Positions 5,977 through 13,106 of a stretch of 17,322 nucleotides of DNA are shown here, one piece after another. Where the stretch lies: NCBI GenBank assembly GCA_023387655.1, contig JAEWHR010000245.1, positions 1 through 17,322 of the forward strand, read 5' to 3'. The first letter of the stretch is position 1. Each line of letters starts with the position of its first letter. The translations under genes were made by a program, and so were the position numbers. A model generated the notes under the pieces. The model saw nothing but the letters and a program-made list of their open reading frames with translations. It did not search any database and was not told where the DNA came from. This DNA comes from Bacillota bacterium (GTDB taxonomy: Bacteria; Bacillota; Clostridia; Lachnospirales; Lachnospiraceae).

Positions 5977-6663
5977 ATGAATATAGAAAATAAAACTTAT
6001 AGTAATGTGATTCATTATATTAAGGATTTGGTAAAAACAGATACTCTAAAGGAGGGAGATAGACTCCCTACGGAACGTAAGATGTCATTGGATTTAAATA
6101 TAAGTAGAAATTCCATAAGGGAAGCACTTAGAACGATGGAGACATTAGGACTAGTAGAGAGTAAGCAAGGTTCTGGAAATTACTTAACAACCTCCATAGG
6201 GAAAGCCTTCACAGAAACCTTGACTATGATGCTTTGTATGAAGAAAATCAACTATATTGACATCAACCAAGTGCGATGTGCAATTGAAATACAAGCTTTT
6301 TGTTGTGTTATACAAGATGTTAAAGAAGAACAACTATGTAAGATGTCCGAGCGACTGATTGCTTTGGAAACTGCGTCAGAGGAAGAGGAGAGTAGATGTG
6401 ATAAAGAGTTTCACCAGGAATTAATCGCTATGACACAAAACCCACTTATGATAGGAATTATGGAAGCCTTAGCAGATGCATTCGAGGATGGAATTTCTTT
6501 TAATTTATCGAATATGAATGAGGAAGAACGCCAATATGAAAGAGAGTGCCATAGAATGATCCTGGAAGGGCTAAAAAATAGGAATCTTGAGAAGGGCCTT
6601 AGTGGAATTAAAAATCACTACGATTTTATTGAACGAACTTTGCGTGCTAGTGCACTAATTTAA
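5977..6663 (+). CDS. GntR/FadR-family regulator with FCD ligand domain
   Basis: A 228-residue DNA-binding repressor. The N-terminal GntR winged helix is clear: GDRLPTERKMSLDLNISRNSI followed by REALRTMETLGLVESKQGSGNYL (about residues 27-70). The C-terminal all-helical FCD domain shows the expected metal-site pattern: D in CDKEFH, its following H, H in ECHRMI and H in NHY, which in this subfamily bind a metal and a carboxylate ligand. This is the architecture of PdhR, LldR and FadR. ATG at 5977 is preferred with AAGG eight bases upstream; an in-frame TTG at 5950, directly after the lrgB stop, would add nine residues. Last gene of the lrgAB operon and the likely binder of the 4749-4765 palindrome. 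Confidence 0.92.
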   Translation: MNIENKTYSNVIHYIKDLVKTDTLKEGDRLPTERKMSLDLNISRNSIREALRTMETLGLVESKQGSGNYLTTSIGKAFTETLTMMLCMKKINYIDINQVRCAIEIQAFCCVIQDVKEEQLCKMSERLIALETASEEEESRCDKEFHQELIAMTQNPLMIGIMEALADAFEDGISFNLSNMNEEERQYERECHRMILEGLKNRNLEKGLSGIKNHYDFIERTLRASALI

Positions 6664-6677
6664 TACATCTCACACGT

Positions 6678-6706
6678 TTTACAAATAATGGCATCTATGG
6701 TATTAT
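6678..6706 (+). promoter_or_regulatory. predicted sigma-A promoter for the Lhr-type helicase gene
   Basis: TTTACA (6678-6683), a 17-base spacer and TATTAT (6701-6706), each one base from consensus. It gives a transcript starting near 6713, ahead of the short leader ORF. No terminator is evident between gntR and this site. Confidence 0.5.
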
Positions 6707-6763
6707 TAGTTAGACTCGAAGCAATATATTCGTGAAAAAGGTTGTATGTGAAGAGGAGTTAAT

Positions 6764-6820
6764 ATGGCTTTATTAGGAGGAAATATTATAGATGTCAATA
6801 GATTCCATGGAGATGTTTAA
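6764..6820 (+). CDS. possible 18-residue leader peptide overlapping the helicase start
   Basis: ATG at 6764 is preceded by AGAGGAG (spacing six bases) and opens an 18-codon frame (MALLGGNIIDVNRFHGDV) that ends with TAA at 6818-6820, 29 bases inside the helicase gene in another frame. Its third to sixth codons contain the AGGAGG (6775-6780) that serves the helicase start. Translation of this short frame could open or cover that site, coupling the two. It may also be a chance ORF; the peptide matches nothing I know. Confidence 0.35.
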   Translation: MALLGGNIIDVNRFHGDV

Positions 6821-9800
6821 TTCTGTTACAACAAGGTGGTTTAAGCAAACTCTGGGTGAACCAACGATAGTACAAAAGGAAGCCTGGAGAAGTATTGAGG
6901 ATGGATTTGACACGCTGGTATCTGCACCAACGGGTACTGGTAAGACTCTGTCTGCATTTTTAGTATATATTGATAGATTGATGAACTTAGCAAGAGATGA
7001 AAAATTAAAGGAAGAGCTTTACGTCATCTATGTTTCTCCTTTAAAATCACTTGCAGGAGATATTAGAGAAAATTTAAAAAAGCCTCTACACGGTATTTTA
7101 GGTGAGATAATCAAACAAGAGAAAGAGGCTGAATTAGAAGTAAGAAAAGAATCTAAAAATAGAAAAACAATTCCTAGCATTTCGATAGCGCTACGAACCG
7201 GTGATACCACACCGCAAGAGCGTAGACAGATGATAAAGCATCCTCCTCATATCCTAATTACGACACCAGAATCACTTTATTTGCTTCTTACTAGTAAATC
7301 TGGGCAGGGAATATTAAAAACAGCGAAAACCGTTATTATAGATGAGTTACACGCTCTTATTGATTCCAAACGTGGCGCACATCTAATGCTTTCCATTGCT
7401 CGACTTGATAAATTATGCGGAAAACCACTACAACGTATTGGATTATCTGCTACCATTGAGCCACTTGGTTTAGCTGCAAATTATCTTTCACCAGGACCAG
7501 CAAAAATTGTTGCTCCTAAGATGAATAAGAAAGTAAAGTTTTTAATTACTAGCCCATTGTCGGAAGAAGTTGGGATACGAAAGACCCCCATTTGGGAGGA
7601 AATAGCAGCAATCATCTATGATTCCTGTAATAAGGCACGAAGCGTCATCGCTTTTGTGGAAGGCAGACGATTTGCGGAAAAATTGGCGCACTATGTGAAT
7701 CAGATTGGTGGGGAGGGATTTGCAAGAACTCATCATGGAAGCCTATCAAAGGAACAAAGATTAGAGGTAGAACAATCTCTAAGAGATGGGAAACTACGAC
7801 TTCTTTGTGCTACCTCTTCCATGGAGCTTGGAATTGATGTTGGAGAAATTGATGAAGTATTTCAAATAGGATGTCCAATGACAATATCAAGTACAATGCA
7901 AAGATTAGGTCGTGCAGGACATAACCCTGATAGAGTAAGTGTAATGCAGATGTTTCCTAGAGCACCAATGGAGGGGCTTTATTGTGGACTCACTGCAGAG
8001 GTTGCAAGACAAGGTAAGGTGGAATATGCCAAACCTCCTAGAATGTGTCTTGATGTACTTGCGCAACATCTCGTTTCCATGGCAACGGGAGAAGGGTATG
8101 AAGTACAGGAGGTATTAGATATTTTGCCACGAGCTTATCCATTTAAGGAAGTAACCATCGAGGATGTTCGTGATGTTTTGAAAATGTTAGCTGGAGATTA
8201 TGAGCATGAAAGGGAGATTCCAGTCAGACCAAGGATTCTTTATAATAGAATTCATGAAAGAGTGGAAGGTGACCCTTATAGCCGAATGTTAGCAGTTTCT
8301 GCTGGAGGAACGATTCCTGATAAAGGGTTATATCAGGTGAAAAGTGAAGAAGGCGTAAAGCTTGGTGAACTTGATGAGGAATTCGTCTATGAATCTAGAG
8401 TAGGAGAGAAATTTTTACTTGGAACCTTTGGCTGGAAGATTGTGAGCATTCAAAAAGATGCCGTTATTGTAGCTCCTGCATCATCAGGAAATGCAAAACT
8501 TCCTTTTTGGAAGGGTGAGAAAAAAGGAAGAGGGATAAAAACTGGTTTGGCTTTTGGGGAACTACTTCGTAAACTTTCCCGTGCAAATGAGGCAGATTGT
8601 TTATTAGAGGATTTGAAGGAATTTGGATTAGACCAAGCTGCTGCGACGGGAGTTTATGAATTTATAAGGCGACAGTTAAAAGCAACGGGTTGCCTACCAG
8701 ATGATAAAACAATTCTAATTGAACACTTTAAGGACGAAGCAGGTTGTTTTCAGATGATGGTACATTCTGTATTTGGAAGAGAAGTGAATGAGCCACTTGC
8801 TATTTTGATTCAAGAAGCTGCAAGTAAGACCTTACAAAGAGTAATCAATTATGTGGCAGACGATGATGGATTTTTACTATTTCCTTATGATGGTCAGCCA
8901 TTACCAGAAGGATTATTGACTTTGATTTCGCCAGTTACGTTAAGAGGAGTGCTGGAGGCGAAACTAATTGCTACGCCACTTTTTCAGATATCTTTCCGTT
9001 ACAATATGGGTAGAGCAATGATGATGGGAGTTCGAAAAAATGGAAGACAACCATTGTGGGTTCAACGTATGCGTTGTGCACAGATGCTAGATTCCATATT
9101 GTCCTATGAAAATCATCCAATTATTAAAGAAACGAAGCGAGAGTGCTTAGAAGATATCTGGAATCTACCTGGGATTGAATACGTGATTCATGGAATATTA
9201 TCCAATACTATTGAAGTAAGGGAGATGTTTTTAGAACTTCCTTCCCCTATGTCACTACCTTTTCGGCGACAAACCGAAGGCTCCATGATGTATGATTACG
9301 CTCCTTTAACAACGGGAATATTAGATGCATCAAGAAAGGCTCTAGAACAGGCAGATAATCTACAACCAGAGCATAAGATGATAGAGGAAGTCTCAAAAAG
9401 AGTAAGTTTACCTATGAATGAACAAGAGCTTCATACCCTCTTAATGATAGAAGGAGATATGATTGCAGGAGAACTTCAGGTACCTATAGACTGGTTATTA
9501 ACTCTAGTTAGCGAAGGTCAGGTATGCTATATTGAGCCAGGATTATGGATTGCAGCTGAACAGATTAAACTATATGAGGATGCATTGATTCATAAAGAAG
9601 AACAAGCCTGTCAGCAGATTATGAGACGAGCAGTCAGGTATCGTGGTGGACAGACGGTAAAACAGCTTATGGAGCGTTATTTCTTACCGGAAGATGTAAT
9701 ACTTACGAATTTATCTTCCTTATGTGAGCAAGGATCGCTTATTAAGCAAGAAGAATATTATTATCATAGGACGCCTTATGAAAAGGCACTAAAGCTTACA

Positions 9801-10958
9801 GTTTATGAGCGAAGAGATCAAATTAAAACTCAGCCTAAAGAGCGATTTGCAGCGCTTTTGGCTGGAAAGACCGTTATAACAGCATCACCCAAGGAGCAAC
9901 TTAGTAAGGTACTGGAACAATTTGTCGGACAAGTATTCCAGCCTTCTTTATTAGAAAGTGTATTGCTTCCTGCTAGAGTTGCAAAATACAGACCTGATTT
10001 ACTGGACTCCCTTCTTTCACAAGGGGGGTTCCAATATAGGGTAACCAAGGAAGGGGTAAGGTTTCAATATAGCGACGACATTGATTGGGAAGCTTCTCTT
10101 AAAGCTCCTGAGCCTCCTTTAGAGGAAACGGAGCAAATTCTTTATGAAGCCTTACAAAAAAGAGGTGCTAGTTTTTTAAATAGTCTTACATCAATGCTTT
10201 CTGGAAAATCTCCTTATGAAGCAATTCTTTCCTTACTAGAGAAGGGGCTTGTTTGTGCGGATAGTTTTGTACCAGTTAGAATGTGGTTAAATGGAGAAAA
10301 ACTTAAGAAGGGTAATGTAAGGCAGATAGTGAATGCTAGGGTCATGGTTATGACCTCTGGTAGATATGAAGTAGTTAGGCCATTAAAAGAAGTAACGATA
10401 GAAGAAACGTTAGATCGATTATTTGATCAAGTTGTCATTGTATGTAGGGAGACTGTTAGAGGAATCACTTGGTCAGATGCATTAAAGGAACTTAGTGTAT
10501 GGGAATATACCCAAAGAGCGAGAAGAGGGTATTTTGTGGAAGGGCTCTCAGGAATACAATTTATTCGTGAAAAAGATTTTATTTCCACAATGTATACACT
10601 CGAACATCCGAAAAAAGAAATCCTATGGTTAGCCGCGATGGACCCATATCAAATATGGGGAAAATACTTTCCTTACGAGAGGGACCGTTCTTTCATTCAA
10701 GTAGCAGGTACCGTAGTTGCATTATCAAGCGGAGTACCAATTGCGGTGTTTGAGCGTCAAGGGAAAACATTAAAGGTATTTGAATACGAGGACCTTAAAA
10801 GTGCCCTAGAACAATTTGTTCTGGACTATGAGAGAAAATGTTTTTATCCAGCTAGTAACAGAGTAGTGATAAAGGAGTATCCAAAAGAAGCAGAAGAAGC
10901 ACTATCTATGGTTGGATTTAAGAAGGAAATTACGGATTACGTATTATATCGAAAGTAA
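6792..10958 (+). CDS. lhr: full-length Lhr-type ATP-dependent helicase
   Basis: A 1388-residue superfamily 2 helicase. Motor motifs in order: APTGTGKT (residues 45-52), SPLKSLAGDI (82-91), TTPESLYLL (158-166), DELH (184-187), SAT (219-221), SVIAFVEGRR (284-293), SMELGIDVG (343-351) and QRLGRAGH (370-377). After the Lhr-core comes a long C-terminal region (about residue 900 on) with several winged-helix-like stretches, as in long Lhr proteins (E. coli about 1538 residues) rather than short Lhr-core. Long Lhr translocates on single-stranded DNA, unwinds RNA:DNA hybrids and is tied to repair; the E. coli C-terminal part has been reported to act on uracil in DNA. Start ATG 6792 has AGGAGG 11 bases upstream. 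It is a single gene, unrelated to its neighbours. Confidence 0.93.
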   Translation: MSIDSMEMFNSVTTRWFKQTLGEPTIVQKEAWRSIEDGFDTLVSAPTGTGKTLSAFLVYIDRLMNLARDEKLKEELYVIYVSPLKSLAGDIRENLKKPLHGILGEIIKQEKEAELEVRKESKNRKTIPSISIALRTGDTTPQERRQMIKHPPHILITTPESLYLLLTSKSGQGILKTAKTVIIDELHALIDSKRGAHLMLSIARLDKLCGKPLQRIGLSATIEPLGLAANYLSPGPAKIVAPKMNKKVKFLITSPLSEEVGIRKTPIWEEIAAIIYDSCNKARSVIAFVEGRRFAEKLAHYVNQIGGEGFARTHHGSLSKEQRLEVEQSLRDGKLRLLCATSSMELGIDVGEIDEVFQIGCPMTISSTMQRLGRAGHNPDRVSVMQMFPRAPMEGLYCGLTAEVARQGKVEYAKPPRMCLDVLAQHLVSMATGEGYEVQEVLDILPRAYPFKEVTIEDVRDVLKMLAGDYEHEREIPVRPRILYNRIHERVEGDPYSRMLAVSAGGTIPDKGLYQVKSEEGVKLGELDEEFVYESRVGEKFLLGTFGWKIVSIQKDAVIVAPASSGNAKLPFWKGEKKGRGIKTGLAFGELLRKLSRANEADCLLEDLKEFGLDQAAATGVYEFIRRQLKATGCLPDDKTILIEHFKDEAGCFQMMVHSVFGREVNEPLAILIQEAASKTLQRVINYVADDDGFLLFPYDGQPLPEGLLTLISPVTLRGVLEAKLIATPLFQISFRYNMGRAMMMGVRKNGRQPLWVQRMRCAQMLDSILSYENHPIIKETKRECLEDIWNLPGIEYVIHGILSNTIEVREMFLELPSPMSLPFRRQTEGSMMYDYAPLTTGILDASRKALEQADNLQPEHKMIEEVSKRVSLPMNEQELHTLLMIEGDMIAGELQVPIDWLLTLVSEGQVCYIEPGLWIAAEQIKLYEDALIHKEEQACQQIMRRAVRYRGGQTVKQLMERYFLPEDVILTNLSSLCEQGSLIKQEEYYYHRTPYEKALKLTVYERRDQIKTQPKERFAALLAGKTVITASPKEQLSKVLEQFVGQVFQPSLLESVLLPARVAKYRPDLLDSLLSQGGFQYRVTKEGVRFQYSDDIDWEASLKAPEPPLEETEQILYEALQKRGASFLNSLTSMLSGKSPYEAILSLLEKGLVCADSFVPVRMWLNGEKLKKGNVRQIVNARVMVMTSGRYEVVRPLKEVTIEETLDRLFDQVVIVCRETVRGITWSDALKELSVWEYTQRARRGYFVEGLSGIQFIREKDFISTMYTLEHPKKEILWLAAMDPYQIWGKYFPYERDRSFIQVAGTVVALSSGVPIAVFERQGKTLKVFEYEDLKSALEQFVLDYERKCFYPASNRVVIKEYPKEAEEALSMVGFKKEITDYVLYRK

Positions 10959-10962
10959 AATT

Positions 10963-11009
10963 TTACGCCTTGTATTGGCTTCTATAGTCAAAACAAGGCG
11001 TAAATTTTA
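10963..11009 (+). terminator. intrinsic terminator of lhr
   Basis: TTTACGCCTTGT (10963-10974) pairs with ACAAGGCGTAAA (10994-11005) over 12 perfect base pairs with a 19-base loop, followed by TTTT (11006-11009). Confidence 0.85.
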
Positions 11010-11080
11010 TGTAAATTTTCAATTCAAAAGTTTTTCACCATCTCTTTTATTTATCACATGATTTTTTCCCAGAGTGCTAT

Positions 11081-11128
11081 CTTTATACAATCTTAATCCC
11101 TTGTAATGTTACCCTTACACAATCTTAA
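11081..11128 (+). promoter_or_regulatory. direct repeat upstream of kdpA, candidate KdpE site
   Basis: CTTTATACAATCTTAA (11081-11096) recurs as CCTTACACAATCTTAA (11113-11128), 14 of 16 bases identical, 32 bp apart, about three helical turns. Direct repeats on one face of the helix are typical for OmpR-class regulators such as KdpE. The second copy would sit over the -35 position of a promoter with TATGAT (11141-11146) as -10, which fits an activator-dependent promoter. Confidence 0.5.
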
Positions 11129-11274
11129 AACTAGGGATGTTATGATGGATAAGAAAAGGAGGGGTACCGAATAGACTGATTGAAATACCTAATAATCAAA
11201 CTGTACATCATGGATAAAAACTAATTTGAAAGATTGTAAAAGAAAAGTTAACGTTATGTTTCGAGGTGAAGGAT

Positions 11275-13092
11275 ATGATAAAGATGATACTTCCGTATAT
11301 CGGATACTTAAGTATTCTGGTAGTAATAAGCATTCCATTGGGAACTTATATCGGAAAAGTTATGAATGGAGAAAAAACTTTATTTTCAAAGATATTAGTT
11401 CCTTGTGAAAATCTAATCTATCGTATATTACGTGTTCACAAGGAAGAACAAATGACCTGGAAACGCTATTTACTAAGCGTATTGTTATTTTCAGGAGTAG
11501 GTTTTTTGGTTTTATTTTTACTGTTACTATTGCAAGGGTTCTTACCAGGCAATCCACTGGGGGTGAAAGGGATGTCTTGGGATCTTGCGCTAAATACCGC
11601 GGCGAGTTTTGTCACCAATACCAACTGGCAGGCCTATAGTGGAGAGAGCCAATTAAGTTATCTTTCTCAAGCAATGGGTCTTACGGTACAAAATTTCGTA
11701 TCAGCGGCCACTGGGATTGCTATTTTATTTGCATTAATTCGTGGATTTATTAAGGTTAAATCAGAAGGGCTTGGTAACTTTTTTGTAGATATTACAAGGA
11801 TTATTCTGCATATTTTAATTCCGATAAATCTTGTGTTATCTCTATGCCTAGTCTTTGGTGGTGTAGTTCAGAATTTTAACGCTCCAAAAACTGTGACCTT
11901 ATTAGAACCAGTTGTTATGGATGCAAGTGGAAACATACTTAAAGATGCTAAGATAGATGAAGTACATCATGAAGTTATGGTAGATGGCCTGGTAGTTAAG
12001 GATGCTAAGATTATTACCGAACAGATGGTACCTCAAGGGCCTGTTGCAAGTCAAGTAGCAATTAAACAAACAGGAACCAATGGCGGTGGATATTATGGAA
12101 CCAATTCAGCACATCCTCTTGAAAATCCGAATACATTTACGAATCTAATAGAGATGTTATCGATTCTGCTAATTCCGGTTTCTCTTGTATTTACCTTTGG
12201 TAGAAATGTGAGAAACAAGAAGCAAGGAATCGCCATATTTAGCGCAATGTTTTTATGTCTGGTAATCGCCCTTACTGTAATTGCAGTGAACGAGCAAACA
12301 GGAACAACAGCACTATCTAGCAATAGCGCAGTGGACACCAGTACTTTAAATCAAGCTGGCGGTAATATGGAAGGAAAAGAAGCAAGATTTGGTATTACGG
12401 ATTCTGTAACCTGGTCAGCCTTTACTACAGCAGCTTCTAGTGGCTCTGTGAATTCTATGCTTGATAGTTATACTCCGATCGGCGGAATGATTCCAATGCT
12501 TATGATTCAGTTAGGAGAAGTAATCTTTGGTGGCGTTGGTTCTGGATTATATGGAATGATTGGTTTTGCCATATTAACTGTTTTTATCGCAGGTCTAATG
12601 GTTGGAAGGACACCAGAATTTTTAGGTAAAAAAATTGAACCTAATGAGATGAAGTGGTCTGTGCTTATTTGTTTAGCCACACCGATTGCTATCTTAGTTG
12701 GAAGTGGTATAGCAGCATTAGTACCAAGTGTAGCTGATAGTTTAAATAACAGCGGTGCACATGGATTTTCAGAGATGCTTTATGCGTATTCTTCTGCTGG
12801 TGGTAATAATGGTTCTGCATTTGCTGGTTTTGCTGCAAATACCGTATTTTTAAATCTAAGCCTTGGACTATGTATGATATTTGCTAGATTCTTACCAATA
12901 ATCGGAGTTCTTGCAATGGCGGGTAGCTTAGCAAACAAGAAAAAGATAGCAACAACTGCAGGTACTTTGTCAACGACCAATGCAATGTTTGTGTTTTTGC
13001 TAATATTCGTAGTTTTACTAATTGGTGCTTTAAGCTTTTTCCCAGCATTAGCTCTTGGTCCGATAGCAGAATATTTTAACAGTGTAGTTTAA
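11275..13092 (+). CDS. kdpA: K+-transporting ATPase subunit A
   Basis: The potassium-binding, channel-like subunit of the KdpFABC pump, an integral membrane protein of 605 residues with about ten helices. The four pore-loop filters are visible: TNTNWQAYSGE (114-124), TNGGGYYGTNS (268-278), SSGSVNS (388-394) and SSAGGNNGSA (506-515); VGRTPEFLGKKIE follows the third repeat. I choose ATG 11275, with GAGGTGAAGG just before it, over GTG 11266, which would overlap that ribosome site. It is about 50 residues longer than E. coli KdpA (557); much of this comes from a loop around residues 213-250 before the second filter that contains a near-duplicate segment. kdpB follows after 14 bases. Confidence 0.96.
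   Translation: MIKMILPYIGYLSILVVISIPLGTYIGKVMNGEKTLFSKILVPCENLIYRILRVHKEEQMTWKRYLLSVLLFSGVGFLVLFLLLLLQGFLPGNPLGVKGMSWDLALNTAASFVTNTNWQAYSGESQLSYLSQAMGLTVQNFVSAATGIAILFALIRGFIKVKSEGLGNFFVDITRIILHILIPINLVLSLCLVFGGVVQNFNAPKTVTLLEPVVMDASGNILKDAKIDEVHHEVMVDGLVVKDAKIITEQMVPQGPVASQVAIKQTGTNGGGYYGTNSAHPLENPNTFTNLIEMLSILLIPVSLVFTFGRNVRNKKQGIAIFSAMFLCLVIALTVIAVNEQTGTTALSSNSAVDTSTLNQAGGNMEGKEARFGITDSVTWSAFTTAASSGSVNSMLDSYTPIGGMIPMLMIQLGEVIFGGVGSGLYGMIGFAILTVFIAGLMVGRTPEFLGKKIEPNEMKWSVLICLATPIAILVGSGIAALVPSVADSLNNSGAHGFSEMLYAYSSAGGNNGSAFAGFAANTVFLNLSLGLCMIFARFLPIIGVLAMAGSLANKKKIATTAGTLSTTNAMFVFLLIFVVLLIGALSFFPALALGPIAEYFNSVV
11911..12011 (+). repeat. degenerate internal duplication in kdpA
   Basis: GTTATGG at 11914 and 11974 (60 bp apart) and GATGCTAAGAT at 11944 and 12001 (57 bp apart) frame two related coding segments. 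They encode VVMDASGNILKDAKI and VMVDGLVVKDAKII, about 20 residues each, in the extracytoplasmic loop before the second pore filter. Confidence 0.65.
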
Positions 13093-13106
13093 AGGAGGTC
13101 ATTCCG

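Larger units (their letters stand above)
10959..11274. other. intergenic region between lhr and kdpA
   Basis: These 316 bases contain the lhr terminator (10963-11009), a direct repeat pair likely to bind KdpE (11081-11128), a possible -10 TATGAT (11141-11146) without a good -35, and a leader of about 110 bases. AAGGAGGGG at 11156-11164 is a strong Shine-Dalgarno-like sequence with no start codon at usable distance. I see no kdpF and no riboswitch I can name. Confidence 0.6.

Noticed and set aside
11081..11265. c-di-AMP (ydaO-type) riboswitch ahead of kdpA
   Set aside because: The conserved sequence blocks of that class, as I know them, are not visible; only short pairings such as TGTAA/TTACA and ATCCCT/AGGGAT are present.
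11226..11408. 60-codon frame overlapping the kdpA start
   Set aside because: It overlaps kdpA in another frame, shows no family pattern and lacks the single hydrophobic helix expected of KdpF.
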